Assembly (NCBI RefSeq): GCF_023715785.1 | Contig: NZ_JAMBOX010000002.1 | Location: 62,001-126,000 of the forward strand | DNA length: 64,000 nucleotides | Origin: Neobacillus niacini | Lineage (GTDB): Bacteria > Bacillota > Bacilli > Bacillales > Cytobacillaceae | Direction: 5' to 3' | In this document: in pieces, positions 34,687 through 43,517 of the stretch | How positions within the stretch are numbered: the first letter of the stretch is position 1 | Layout: every line of letters begins with the position of its first letter | Notes under the pieces: generated by a model | What the model saw: the letters and a program-made list of their open reading frames with translations, nothing else | Databases searched by the model: none | Told to the model about the DNA's origin: nothing | Translations under genes and position numbers: made by a program

Positions 34687-35981
34687 TGATCGTTGTCTAT
34701 TGGAATTTCTTGTGTCAGCGGCAGGCTGATGGAAACGGATGTCCCTTGATTTTTTTGACTGTTAAACTTGATCGTTCCCTTATGGGATTGAACAATTTTA
34801 AAGCTGACCGTCAATCCCAAACCAGTGCCTTTTTCCTTGGAAGAATAAAACGGTTCTCCGATTTTCTTTAACCTTTCATCGGAAATGCCGCAGCCATTGT
34901 CTTTAATCAAAATGGAGACTTGATCGTCTTCGTTCCTGTCCAAGACAATGGAAACCATACCGCCATTAATGGATGCTTCGATTGCATTTTTAATGATATT
35001 GATAAATAATTGCTTTAGTTGGTTCGGTTCACATTCAATAGGAAAATTTTCGTCAGGAAAATGTGATTCTATTCGTACATTATACAAGCTTGCTTCTGTC
35101 GATAATAAGGAAATAACATCATGTAATATTTTTTTTAGTTCAACAGTTGTAAATTTCACCAGCTGCGGTTTTGCCAGCAATAACAGCTCCCCAACAATGA
35201 AATTTATGCGATTTAACTCATCGTGCATAATTTGATAGTACATTTGGTGTTTGGGGTCTTCAACTTGCATTAGCTGCACAAAACCCTTTAAAGAGGTGAG
35301 CGGATTACGAATTTCATGAGCCACACTCGCAGCCAGTTCTCCGACAACCGACAGTTTTTCCGTCCTGCGCAGCCGTTCTTCCCGTTCCTCCAGTTGTTGC
35401 ACCATGTCCCTTTTTTCCGTGATATCCCGTCCGATAACGACGAGCCCCTGTCTTGTACCATCCGGATTAAACAGCGGGACCTTTATGGTATCGAAAATTT
35501 TTGTTGACCCATCGTGAACAGGCAGAACCTCTTCAACTCGGGTAATTTTTTTATTTCTCCATGCCTCTTCATCGGTTACTTCACAGTTTATTAAGGCTTC
35601 ACCATAAAAATTTGTATACTGTGCCAATTCTGAATCCTTTTTCCCGCGATAATCGATATGTTCAAGCTGAAACAATTTTAACCCAAATTCATTTGCTTCA
35701 ATCCATCTGCCTTCTCCATCTTTGAAGTTGACAAAATCAACCATTGAATTGATTAAGGTAGAAAGTCGCTCTTGATCCTGTTTTGATTCATTTAATTCCT
35801 TGCTCTTGTTCATAAAGAAATAAAGAAATCCACCTGTAACAACAACATAAAATACTTCTTTCATCCTCTCCAGCTGCCAAACGAGGCCGGATGGGACAAA
35901 GTGATGAATCAAATAATTTGACGTGAAGATCCAAATTAAACTAGTAATAAAGTATAGAATAACCAGCCTTTTTTTTCTCAT
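34674..35981 (-). CDS. PAS sensor histidine kinase, sporulation-kinase-like
   Basis: A 435-residue membrane kinase. Two TM helices (about 5-25 and 38-57) have almost no extracellular loop. A PAS domain with PAC segment spans about 75-190. HisKA follows with the phospho-His in ASVAHEIRNPLTSLKGF (about 225). The ATPase domain contains NAIEA, DNGCGI and EKGTGLGL. The architecture matches the KinA-E family that feeds the Spo0F-Spo0A relay, and the lack of an adjacent response regulator fits. The start at 35981 has AAAGGAG 6 nt upstream; an upstream in-frame ATG at 36011 adds ten residues over that site. Confidence 0.87.
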   Translation of the reverse strand: MRKKRLVILYFITSLIWIFTSNYLIHHFVPSGLVWQLERMKEVFYVVVTGGFLYFFMNKSKELNESKQDQERLSTLINSMVDFVNFKDGEGRWIEANEFGLKLFQLEHIDYRGKKDSELAQYTNFYGEALINCEVTDEEAWRNKKITRVEEVLPVHDGSTKIFDTIKVPLFNPDGTRQGLVVIGRDITEKRDMVQQLEEREERLRRTEKLSVVGELAASVAHEIRNPLTSLKGFVQLMQVEDPKHQMYYQIMHDELNRINFIVGELLLLAKPQLVKFTTVELKKILHDVISLLSTEASLYNVRIESHFPDENFPIECEPNQLKQLFINIIKNAIEASINGGMVSIVLDRNEDDQVSILIKDNGCGISDERLKKIGEPFYSSKEKGTGLGLTVSFKIVQSHKGTIKFNSQKNQGTSVSISLPLTQEIPIDNDHKTA

Positions 35982-36082
35982 TCCGTACTCCTTTTCTTCA
36001 AGGAAGATCATTCAATTTAGATAGTTTCCTTCTATAATATATTACTAGACAATAGTTTATTAAGGAATAATATTTTTGGGAA

Positions 36083-36586
36083 TTAGTATATTCTTTTTCC
36101 GAGAATCACGAGGTCCCTTTCAATATTATCCAATTCGGCCACACGTGGAAGATGAGCCCATTTTTCAAAGCCAAAGCTAGTAAAAAGGTTGATGCTTGGT
36201 TCGTTATGCGCAAAAATAAATCCGAGCAATGTTTTGATTTTCAGATTCCCGGAGGCATCGATTGCTTTTTGGATCAGATATTTCCCCAGTTTTTTGCCGC
36301 GGTAGTCAGGATGAATATAAATGCTGATTTCAGCGGTTGCATTATAGGCCGGCCGTCCATAAAACGATTGAAAACTAAGCCATGCGCAGATTTTCCCTTG
36401 GTCTTGGACTACCCATAACGGCCGAAAACCAGGAGTATGGTCATGAAACCAGCTCAGCCTGCTCTCTACGCTGACCGGTTCCGTATCGGCCGTAACCATT
36501 CTCCCGGAAATGGTTGTATTGTATATTTCAACGATTGCCGGCAAATCACTTAAACCGGCATCTCTTATTATATATTCTTCGAACAT
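36083..36586 (-). CDS. GNAT N-acetyltransferase, YwnH/phosphinothricin type
   Basis: A 167-residue acetyltransferase of the PAT/YwnH group. It opens with IRDAGLSDLPAIVEIYN, then the conserved TADTEPVSVESRLSWF segment, the b4 strand ISIYIHPDYRGKKLGKYL that binds acetyl-CoA (R/Q-x2-G-x-G/A variant RGKKLG, about 95-100), and NEPSINLFTSFGFE near the end. Relatives acetylate phosphinothricin, methionine sulfoximine or similar amino acids. It is transcribed alone. Confidence 0.87.
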   Translation of the reverse strand: MFEEYIIRDAGLSDLPAIVEIYNTTISGRMVTADTEPVSVESRLSWFHDHTPGFRPLWVVQDQGKICAWLSFQSFYGRPAYNATAEISIYIHPDYRGKKLGKYLIQKAIDASGNLKIKTLLGFIFAHNEPSINLFTSFGFEKWAHLPRVAELDNIERDLVILGKRIY

Positions 36587-36664
36587 AATGTTTTCACTCC
36601 CAAGGGATAATAAATTTATAGTAAACCTTGAATTGGACTAAATCAATATAAGCTTTCGTAATAG

Positions 36665-36712
36665 GGAAAAACCTTTTCCCGGTATAATGTCCCCGAGAAA
36701 AGGTTTTTCGGT
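36665..36712 (-). terminator. Terminator of the 50-aa gene
   Basis: Twelve-base arms AAAAACCTTTTC and GAAAAGGTTTTT around a 16-nt loop. On the minus strand the 3' arm ends in a T run. It lies about 50 bases after the stop of the small gene 36762-36914. Confidence 0.65.
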
Positions 36713-36761
36713 GTGAAAGCAGGGAACCTGCCTCCGGTTTACGTTTCTTCCGCCAATCACC

Positions 36762-36914
36762 CTACCAGCGGTGGGCCTTGGCATTGCTCCTTAAGATGAT
36801 ATAGGTTTGAGTGCCCCGAGTTTGGCCGTTTAACTGTGATTTCAGGTGTTTCGGCCTTGTCCAAGTATGGAGGAACTTTTCAGATTGTGCGTCAATTCCA
36901 TCTCTGTAGCTCAT
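36762..36914 (-). CDS. Small 50-aa protein, possibly YpzG-like
   Basis: A complete short frame, MSYRDGIDAQSEKFLH... to ...SNAKAHRW, with AGGTGATTTG before the ATG. It is rich in Arg, Lys, His, Gln and Trp, hydrophilic, and has no membrane span. The pattern (short, WTRPKH centre, Gln-rich middle, basic HRW end) reminds me of the small Bacillus YpzG family, but this is from memory and not verified. It has its own terminator. Function is unknown; spore-related small proteins often look like this. Confidence 0.6.
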   Translation of the reverse strand: MSYRDGIDAQSEKFLHTWTRPKHLKSQLNGQTRGTQTYIILRSNAKAHRW

Positions 36915-37034
36915 CAAATCACCTCATCCTAGGATTTTGAAACGGATATTCGTTTAGGAATATCACAATTATCATTTGTCATGAGGCTGAAAAATAGTCA
37001 ACATGGAAAAATTTATTTTTTTATCAAATTTAAC

Positions 37035-37091
37035 TTGTATTTTCTGAAATTTCCAAATAGAATAAAATTACATACCAACCGGTAGGTATGT
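37035..37091 (+). promoter_or_regulatory. Promoter with TetR-type operator
   Basis: -35 TTGTAT at 37035-37040, 17-nt spacer, -10 TAGAAT at 37058-37063. The inverted repeat CATACCAACCGGTAGGTATG at 37071-37090 covers the likely start site; 18 of 20 positions are symmetric. Its position is that of a repressor site. The related perfect palindrome at 46901-46920 sits at the matching place in another promoter. Confidence 0.75.
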
Positions 37092-37163
37092 TTTGGAAAA
37101 TCTAACATATTATTAATAGCAGCAAAATACTAGATTACCAGAAAAAATGAGGGAGTGAATGAA

Positions 37164-38342
37164 ATGCATTTGCGTCTAACGGATGAACAAAAAATGGTGC
37201 AGCAGACAATTAGAAAGTTTGTTGAAAAAGAGCTAATGCCGCTCGAAAATGATGTGTTAAGAAATGAGCGGGAAGGAAAGCCTAGCCTGCCTGCCGGAAA
37301 ATTAAAAGAACTCCAGTTAAAGGCAAAGGAAGCAGGTTTCTGGGGGATCAATACGCCGGAAGAGTACGGTGGCACCGATCTTGGCCAGATGATGATGGCA
37401 CTCGTTTATATGGAAGTATCTAAAACGTTTGTTCCGTTTACCTTCGGCGGTTCAGCGGACAATATCCTTTATTATGGCAATGAAGAACAGAAGAAAAAAT
37501 ACCTCATTCCAACCATCAATGGCGAAAAGAAATCCTGTTTTGCGATGACTGAACCAGGTGCCGGTTCCGATACACAAAACATTAAGATGACTGCCGTGAA
37601 GGATGGAAATGAATGGGTATTAAACGGCGAAAAAACCTTCATTACAGGTGGAAATGAAGCCGATTTCGTCATGGCAATTGCCATTACTGACAAAGAAATG
37701 CATCAAAAAACAAAAGGCCGCGAAGGGGTAACCTGTTTCATCGTTGACCGTGATATGGGCTGGAAATCAGAGTATATACATACGATGGGCGAATGGGGGC
37801 CAGCCGGCTTGGTATTTGATAATGTACGCGTCCCTGAGGAAAATATTCTCGGTGAATTGCACAAAGGCTATAATCTTGGCCTTGAATGGATTGGCTTTGC
37901 TAGATGGATTGTCGGAGCAAGAGCTGTTGGTACGGCAGAACGCCTTCTGCAAATGGCGATTGATTACGCCAAAGAGCGAGTGACGTTCGGAAAACCTATT
38001 GCTGAGCGCCAGGCGATTCAATGGATGATTGCCGATAGTGCCGTGGACATTGAAGCAGCCAGATGGCTTGTACTAAACGCTGCTTGGACGTTAGACCAAG
38101 GCGAAGATAACCGTCACTTGGCTTCAATGGCTAAATTGTACGGGGCAAACATGGGGAATCGTGTTGTTGACAAGGTACTGCAAATTCATGGCGGAATGGG
38201 CTATACACGAGAATTGCCGATTGAGCGCTGGTACCGTGAAGCACGGCTTTGGAGAATTTACGATGGTACAGATGAAATTCAAAGAATGATCATTTCTCGT
38301 AACCTGATCAAAGGTCATGTGAAAATAGGTCAATATATTTAA
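37164..38342 (+). CDS. Acyl-CoA dehydrogenase 1
   Basis: A 392-residue flavoenzyme that makes the 2,3-double bond in an acyl-CoA. The N-terminal helical domain, the middle b-domain with CFAMTEPGAGSDTQNI (FAD/substrate binding, about 125-140) and the C-terminal helical domain with GGMGYTRELPIERWYREARLWRIYDGTDEIQR are intact; Glu in GTDEIQ is the expected catalytic base. ATG 37164 has GGGAG 8 nt upstream. First gene of the catabolic island, behind a TetR-type operator, followed at 64 bp by the SDR gene. Confidence 0.93.
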   Translation: MHLRLTDEQKMVQQTIRKFVEKELMPLENDVLRNEREGKPSLPAGKLKELQLKAKEAGFWGINTPEEYGGTDLGQMMMALVYMEVSKTFVPFTFGGSADNILYYGNEEQKKKYLIPTINGEKKSCFAMTEPGAGSDTQNIKMTAVKDGNEWVLNGEKTFITGGNEADFVMAIAITDKEMHQKTKGREGVTCFIVDRDMGWKSEYIHTMGEWGPAGLVFDNVRVPEENILGELHKGYNLGLEWIGFARWIVGARAVGTAERLLQMAIDYAKERVTFGKPIAERQAIQWMIADSAVDIEAARWLVLNAAWTLDQGEDNRHLASMAKLYGANMGNRVVDKVLQIHGGMGYTRELPIERWYREARLWRIYDGTDEIQRMIISRNLIKGHVKIGQYI

Positions 38343-38406
38343 AGGTTATTTTGAAAGCGTTATCTAATATAACTACTTGATAATATTTTTGAGGAGGAAT
38401 ACAGGG

Positions 38407-39171
38407 ATGGCAGGAAGATTTGAAGGAAGAGTGGCATTTGTTACCGGGGGAAGCCGCGGAATCGGCAAAGGCATCGTCGAGCTTTTTGCGGAAGAAGGGG
38501 CAAAGGTTGCGCTGATTGACTTAAATGAAGAGGCATTAAGCGAAACCGCAAGTGAATTAAAAGAAAAAGGCTATGAAGTGTACGCAAAGGTCGCCAATGT
38601 TGTTGACCCTGAGCAAGTAGAGGCTGCCGTAAAAGAGGCTCATGATGCCTTTGGCCGGATTGATATTCTTGTCAATAATGCCGGAGTGATCCGTGATAAT
38701 TTATTGTTCAAAATGACAGATGCCGATTGGCAGACAGTCATGGATGTGCATTTAAAAGGTTCCTTTAATGCCGCCCGTGCAGCCCAAAAATATATGGTTG
38801 AGCAAAAGTATGGCCGGATCATCAATATATCCTCCACCTCGGCACTTGGCAATCGCGGCCAAGCCAACTATGCAGCCGCAAAAGCAGGCTTGCAGGGCTT
38901 TACAAAAACGCTTGCTATTGAATTGGGCCGTTACGGCATCACCGCAAACTCAGTGGCTCCTGGATTTATCGAAACGGATATGACCAAGGCCACCGCAGAG
39001 CGAATCGGGGTTTCTTTTGAACAGATGATTCAAGCAAGTGTCGCGAGCATTCCGGTTGGCAGAAGCGGCAAGCCAGCTGATATTGCCAACGCTGTCGCAT
39101 TCTTTGCCGATGAAAAGTCTTCGTTCGTTAATGGCCAAGTTATTTATGTTGCCGGCGGACCTAAGTGTTAA
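38407..39171 (+). CDS. SDR dehydrogenase, FabG/3-hydroxyacyl-CoA type
   Basis: A 254-residue classical SDR. TGGSRGIG (about 13-20), NNAG near 91 and the Ser-Tyr-Lys triad SSTSALGNRGQANYAAAK are all present, and the C-terminus FVNGQVIYVAGG is FabG-like. DLNEEAL after b2 (Asp) points to NAD rather than NADP. In this place it probably oxidises a 3-hydroxyacyl-CoA made by the paired MaoC hydratase downstream. GAGGAGG lies before the ATG at 38407; an in-frame ATG 30 bases upstream is not used. Confidence 0.88.
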   Translation: MAGRFEGRVAFVTGGSRGIGKGIVELFAEEGAKVALIDLNEEALSETASELKEKGYEVYAKVANVVDPEQVEAAVKEAHDAFGRIDILVNNAGVIRDNLLFKMTDADWQTVMDVHLKGSFNAARAAQKYMVEQKYGRIINISSTSALGNRGQANYAAAKAGLQGFTKTLAIELGRYGITANSVAPGFIETDMTKATAERIGVSFEQMIQASVASIPVGRSGKPADIANAVAFFADEKSSFVNGQVIYVAGGPKC

Positions 39172-39191
39172 TAATTAGGAGGTGAATCAAA

Positions 39192-39641
39192 TTGTTCAAA
39201 GATCAAATTGGCAAGCAATCTGAAAAAGTAAAAAACGTGGTGGAACGCGGTGCGGTCAAGAAATTTGCCGAAGCCATCGGCGACCTTCATCCGATTTATT
39301 TTGACGAAGATACCGGACGGCTTTCCCGCTATGGAAAGAATATCGCCCCACCAACGTTCCCAAGGGTGTTCGATTACGGTGTGATTGAAGGCTTGCATCT
39401 GCCGAACAAGGGCTTGATTCATGGGGAGCAGTCCTTCCACTATGTTCGTCCGCTGTATGTTGGCGAGGAGGTTTATTGCTATTCCCAAGTGAAAAATTAT
39501 TTTGAGAAAAAAGGGAATTTCGGAGAAATGGGCTTTTTGGTCGTTGAAAATGTCGGTGTTGATGGTGAAGGAAACACGATCTTCACCTCCAGTTCAACAG
39601 TCGTGATTTCTGAAGCGGTAAGGAAGGTGTTAACAAAATGA
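39192..39641 (+). CDS. MaoC-like dehydratase subunit, FAS1-type N domain
   Basis: A 149-residue hot-dog-fold protein of the MaoC N-terminal (FAS1-like dehydratase) kind. The place where hydratase 2 enzymes have GDxNPxH reads GDLHPIY (about 30-36): His at the last position is replaced by Tyr, so this subunit is probably structural or substrate-binding. TTG start with TTAGGAGGTG upstream. The ATGA overlap with the next MaoC gene implies a fixed 1:1 complex, as in ChsH1/ChsH2- or HtdXY-like heterodimers. Confidence 0.83.
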   Translation: MFKDQIGKQSEKVKNVVERGAVKKFAEAIGDLHPIYFDEDTGRLSRYGKNIAPPTFPRVFDYGVIEGLHLPNKGLIHGEQSFHYVRPLYVGEEVYCYSQVKNYFEKKGNFGEMGFLVVENVGVDGEGNTIFTSSSTVVISEAVRKVLTK

Positions 39642-40039
39642 GTTCTCTTGCAGTATTACAGACAGGCGAATCGGTTCAGGAAATTCAGTTAGCGCCAGTT
39701 TCCAGACTGGACCTAATCAAATATGCCGGTGCGTCGGGCGACTTTAATCCGATTCATACCATTGATGAGGAAGCAGCCAAGGCCGGCCTGCCAGGAATCA
39801 TTGCCCATGGCATGTGGACAATGGGGAATCTTGCCAAGTTGTTCACCGAGTATTATGAGGAAGGCTTCGTTAAAGATTATACAATCCGTTTTAGAGGAAT
39901 GGTCTTTTTAAATGATGTCGTTACCCTTAAGGCCACATTGATCGAAAAACAAGGAAATGACCTCCGCTTTGATGTCCGCGCCGTGAACCAAAATGAGAAG
40001 GATGTTTTAAAAGGCGAGGTAGTGTACCAACTTTACTAA
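39638..40039 (+). CDS. MaoC-family enoyl-CoA hydratase, catalytic subunit
   Basis: A 133-residue MaoC hot-dog protein with the complete hydratase 2 motif SGDFNPIH (Asp35, His40). GIIAHGMWTMG follows as usual. With the preceding protein it should hydrate a 2-enoyl-CoA to an (R)-type 3-hydroxyacyl-CoA. Translation is coupled by a 4-base overlap. A terminator-like hairpin follows, so 37164-40039 may be one transcript: dehydrogenase, SDR, two hydratase subunits. Confidence 0.85.
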   Translation: MSSLAVLQTGESVQEIQLAPVSRLDLIKYAGASGDFNPIHTIDEEAAKAGLPGIIAHGMWTMGNLAKLFTEYYEEGFVKDYTIRFRGMVFLNDVVTLKATLIEKQGNDLRFDVRAVNQNEKDVLKGEVVYQLY

Positions 40040-40066
40040 CATGACTGACAGCTGAATTCGCAAGGC

Positions 40067-40113
40067 AAAACCCGGCACGATAGAAGGACCTCCCTCTTAA
40101 TGCTGGGTTTCTT
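40067..40113 (+). terminator. Probable terminator after the MaoC pair
   Basis: Ten-pair stem AAACCCGGCA (40068-40077) with TGCTGGGTTT (40101-40110), one G-T pair, 23-nt loop, weak T run. Confidence 0.55.
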
Positions 40114-40142
40114 ACTATAACCTGAATCTAGGGGATGATGGT

Positions 40143-40910
40143 ATGACGGTCAAAATGAAATTGAGTTATAAGCCGCCTGTTTTTGCGTCTGTTGAAGAGG
40201 AACGGCTGCATTTAAAACAAAAGCTCGCTGCTGCGTTCCGCCTGTTTTCCAAATTTGGCTTTGATGAAGGTGTTGCTGGACATATCACGGCCCGCGACCC
40301 GGAACATAAGGACCATTTCTGGGTAAATCCCTTCGGTATGCATTTTAGCTTAATCAAAGCCTCGGATTTAATTTTATGTAACCATGACGGGGTAGTCGTG
40401 GAAGGGAATTATCCTGTCAACCGAGCAGCATTTGCGATTCACTCGCAAGTCCATCAGGCCCGTCCGGATATTATTGCCGCTGCCCATGCACATTCGGTTT
40501 ACGGGAAAACATGGTCGTCACTTGGCCGCCTGCTCGACCCAATCACCCAGGATGCCTGCGCATTTTATCAGGACCATTCCCTTTACGATGACTTTAACGG
40601 CGTGGTCAAGGATATTGAGGAAGGCCGGCGCATCGGCGAGGCCTTAGCAGACAATAAAGCTTGCATTCTAAGGAACCATGGCTTGTTGACCGTCGGCAAA
40701 TCTGTCGATGAGGCGGCTTGGTGGTTCATTACAATGGAGCGTTCTTGCCAGGCCCAATTGGTGGCGGAAGGGGTGGGTAAGCCGGTCATCATCGGTGACG
40801 AAGATGCCAAGGCCACCTATTACACAGTCGGAACCTCCGACGCCGGCTGGTTCCAATTCCAGCCATTGTGGAACCGGATCGTTAAGGAACAGCCAGATCT
40901 ATTGGATTAA
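40143..40910 (+). CDS. Class II aldolase/adducin family protein
   Basis: A 255-residue zinc-dependent aldolase-like protein. The phosphate-binding-like segment GVAGHITARDP (about 42-52), the zinc ligands in AAAHAHSVYG (His-x-His, about 116-118) and the later RNHGLLTVG (third His) are present, so the metal site seems whole. Relatives cleave or decarboxylate sugar phosphates or act on 3-oxo acids; many sit in acyl-CoA or aromatic-acid gene clusters with no proven role. Substrate unknown. The next gene encodes a ketopantoate-reductase-like enzyme. Confidence 0.85.
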   Translation: MTVKMKLSYKPPVFASVEEERLHLKQKLAAAFRLFSKFGFDEGVAGHITARDPEHKDHFWVNPFGMHFSLIKASDLILCNHDGVVVEGNYPVNRAAFAIHSQVHQARPDIIAAAHAHSVYGKTWSSLGRLLDPITQDACAFYQDHSLYDDFNGVVKDIEEGRRIGEALADNKACILRNHGLLTVGKSVDEAAWWFITMERSCQAQLVAEGVGKPVIIGDEDAKATYYTVGTSDAGWFQFQPLWNRIVKEQPDLLD

Positions 40911-40914
40911 AATA

Positions 40915-40951
40915 TTGGTCCGAAAGGCTGTAAGTAAGTTTTTCGGACCAA
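40915..40951 (+). other. Strong hairpin between two genes
   Basis: Perfect 11-base inverted repeat TTGGTCCGAAA/TTTCGGACCAA with a 15-nt loop, right after the aldolase stop. No T run follows, so it may be an mRNA processing or stability element rather than a terminator. Confidence 0.5.
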
Positions 40952-40977
40952 CTACATATTACCTGGAGGAACGCAAC

Positions 40978-41883
40978 ATGAAAATAGGTGTAGCCGGAAC
41001 TGGCGCGGTCGGCGGATATTACGGCGGCTTTTTAAAAAGAGCCGGCAATGAAGTGATTTTTTTTGCAAGGGGAACCAATTTGCGCCGTATGCAGGAAAAA
41101 GGATTAACAATCGAGGCAGGCGAGGATTCCTTCACCGTAACCGAACAATTCACAGACCGATATCAGGACTTTTCTGATGTTGACCTGCTGATATTTGCCG
41201 TCAAGGCAACCGCAACTGCAGAAGTCGCAGCCAATCTGCATCCATTTTTAAAGGAAACGTGCTTGGTCTTGACCCTGCAAAATGGCGTTGATAATGAAGA
41301 GATTCTTGCTGAAGTGTTTGGAAAAGACCGCGTGTTATCAGCGGCTGCTTATATTTCTGCCCACATCACGGCCGCTGGTGTCGTTAAGCAAATCGGCTAT
41401 CCGCCAAAGCTTGTGATTGGAGCTCTCGACAGCAGTATGACCACTAAAGCTGCGGAGATTGCCGAATTGTTAAATGCTGCCGAAATCGAGGCCTTTCCAA
41501 CCCGTGATATCTTAAAAATCAAATGGAAAAAGCTGATCTGGAATGTCACGTTTAATCCATTAACGGCCTTGATGGAAGTGAAGGTGGGCGCGATCTACGA
41601 GGATGAAGGTTTGAAAAGGACAGCAGTGGAAATTTGCCAGGAAGCGATAGCAGTCGCTAATGCAGCCGGAATTGAGCTTGATGATGATTACGATGAAACC
41701 ATCATGGCACAAGGGAAAATGGCAAAGGATCATCACACCTCAATGCTGCAGGATAAGCAGAAAAGCAAACCGCTTGAACTGGAATCTATATGCGGGTACA
41801 TCGTGAAAAAGGGTAACGCGTTAAAAGTTGAAACACCTGTCCTTGAAACCGTCTATCATCTATTAAACTATCAAACAAGGTAA
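40978..41883 (+). CDS. Ketopantoate reductase-like (PanE/ApbA family) protein
   Basis: A 301-residue NADPH-dependent 2-oxo acid reductase. The Rossmann motif GTGAVGGYYGG is at residues 7-17, and the family segments KATATAEVA, LQNGVDN and the catalytic Lys region KWKKLIWNVTFNPLTAL (about 182-198) are present. The ending CGYIVKKGNALKVETPVLETVYHLL is standard. Its site in an acyl-CoA island rather than beside panBCD suggests a substrate other than ketopantoate. The ATG at 40978 is set by CTGGAGGAACGC. Confidence 0.85.
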   Translation: MKIGVAGTGAVGGYYGGFLKRAGNEVIFFARGTNLRRMQEKGLTIEAGEDSFTVTEQFTDRYQDFSDVDLLIFAVKATATAEVAANLHPFLKETCLVLTLQNGVDNEEILAEVFGKDRVLSAAAYISAHITAAGVVKQIGYPPKLVIGALDSSMTTKAAEIAELLNAAEIEAFPTRDILKIKWKKLIWNVTFNPLTALMEVKVGAIYEDEGLKRTAVEICQEAIAVANAAGIELDDDYDETIMAQGKMAKDHHTSMLQDKQKSKPLELESICGYIVKKGNALKVETPVLETVYHLLNYQTR

Positions 41884-41899
41884 TGGAGAGGTGATAAGT

Positions 41900-43501
41900 T
41901 TGCAAATACGACAAGACCGCCCTTGGCTCGGGCATTATCCACCGTCAATCAATCTTGATTTTGAAATCCCGGAAAAAAACTTATATTCCCTTTTGGATGT
42001 TGCCGCAAAAAAATATCCTGAACACACTGCGATTATTTTTGAAAATGAAAAAATCAACTACTTACAGCTGAAAAACATGGTCGACAGGCTTGCGGGAGCA
42101 TGGAAGCAGCTAGGTGCGGCAAAAGGAGAGCGCCTTGGCTTAATGGTGTCCAATCACCCGCTATATGTCGTCTCCTATTACGCGTCCTTGAAGCTTGGCC
42201 TGATGATTGTACAAATCAACCCGCACTATACCGTGAGAGAGCTGCTGGAAATTTTCAATGATGCTACGGTGACCTATTTGGTCACAGAGCCTGAATGTCT
42301 TGAAAAAGTGGCCCAAGTCGAGGATTACTCTTTTAAAGAAATATTTGTAACGGCTAATGGAACCGGATATCCAGGTTTGCCGGAATTAATCGAAAGAAGC
42401 GTTCCTTTGGCTCAAAACTGCCCGATTGAGGCGCAGAGGGATATTGCAGTCATTCAATATACCGGCGGCACAACCGGGAAAAAGAAAGGTGCAATGCTTA
42501 CCCACTATAATTTAATCGCCAATGTCATACAAAGCAAGGCGCTTTACGGAGAACGCATGCTAACAGGTGCAGAAACCATTCTAACTGCCACCCCGCTTTA
42601 CCATGTTTACGGGATGACAAGCGGCATGAATCTCAGTATTTACATTGGGGCTGCGAATCTGTTGGTCAACAAGTTTGAGGTGGAAAAGATCCTAAAGCAG
42701 ATTGAAACATATCGGCCGACTCTCTTCCCGGGTGTCCCAAAAATGTATCACGCTTTCGCCCATTATCCGGACATTGAAAGCTACGATTTAACTTGTTTTA
42801 AAATGTGCACAAGCGGCTCGGCCCCCCTGCCGATCGAGATTATGAAGAAGTTCGAGCATTTAACCGGTGTCACTGTCGGTGAAGGCTACGGTCTGTCAGA
42901 AACCTCGCCCACGACCCACCGTAACCCGCCTGATGGCGTGTCAAAAATTGGCAGCATCGGGATTCCGCTCCCACAAACCGATTGCCGAATTGTCGATGAT
43001 AATGGCGAGGATGTACCGGAAAGAGCGGTCGGGGAATTACTGCTCAAAGGTCCGCAGGTGATGCTTGGCTATTGGAATAAGCCGGAAGAGACGCAGAATG
43101 CCCTTCGTGATGGCTGGTTCTATACCGGTGATCTCGCAACGATGGACGAGGAAGGGTATTTCTATATTGTCGGCCGGAAAAAGGAAATGATTCTTGTTGG
43201 CGGTTTTAATGTCTATCCCCAAGAGGTGGAGGGTGTTTTATATGAACATTCGGCTGTACTGGAGGCCGCAGTTGTCGGAATCCCCGATAAGGAAATCGGA
43301 GAAATAGTTACTGCTTATATCGTTCCCAAACCGGGCATCAGTATTGATTTTGACGATTTGCGGGAGCACTGCTACCGGCATTTGACCCGATACAAAGTAC
43401 CAAAGAAATTTGAGGTTCGTGATACGCTGCCAAGGAATTCAGTCGGAAAACTATTAAAGCGGATATTGGTGGAAGAAGCAACGAATAAGACAAAGGCATA
43501 A
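41900..43501 (+). CDS. Acyl-CoA ligase 1 (AMP-forming)
   Basis: A 533-residue ANL-family adenylating enzyme that activates a carboxylic acid with ATP and CoA. P-loop YTGGTTGKKKGAM (about 190-202), A5 motif GYGLSETSPTTH, A7 YTGDLA, A8 GRKKEMILVGGFNVYPQEVE and the A10 lysine in PRNSVGKLLKR are all present. The TTG at 41900 has GGAGAGG 8 nt upstream; a GTG at 41891 overlaps that site. The type is that of medium/long-chain fatty acid ligases. It follows the PanE-like gene at 16 bp and precedes a second dehydrogenase. Confidence 0.9.
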   Translation: MQIRQDRPWLGHYPPSINLDFEIPEKNLYSLLDVAAKKYPEHTAIIFENEKINYLQLKNMVDRLAGAWKQLGAAKGERLGLMVSNHPLYVVSYYASLKLGLMIVQINPHYTVRELLEIFNDATVTYLVTEPECLEKVAQVEDYSFKEIFVTANGTGYPGLPELIERSVPLAQNCPIEAQRDIAVIQYTGGTTGKKKGAMLTHYNLIANVIQSKALYGERMLTGAETILTATPLYHVYGMTSGMNLSIYIGAANLLVNKFEVEKILKQIETYRPTLFPGVPKMYHAFAHYPDIESYDLTCFKMCTSGSAPLPIEIMKKFEHLTGVTVGEGYGLSETSPTTHRNPPDGVSKIGSIGIPLPQTDCRIVDDNGEDVPERAVGELLLKGPQVMLGYWNKPEETQNALRDGWFYTGDLATMDEEGYFYIVGRKKEMILVGGFNVYPQEVEGVLYEHSAVLEAAVVGIPDKEIGEIVTAYIVPKPGISIDFDDLREHCYRHLTRYKVPKKFEVRDTLPRNSVGKLLKRILVEEATNKTKA

Positions 43502-43517
43502 TTGGGGGAATCCAGTA

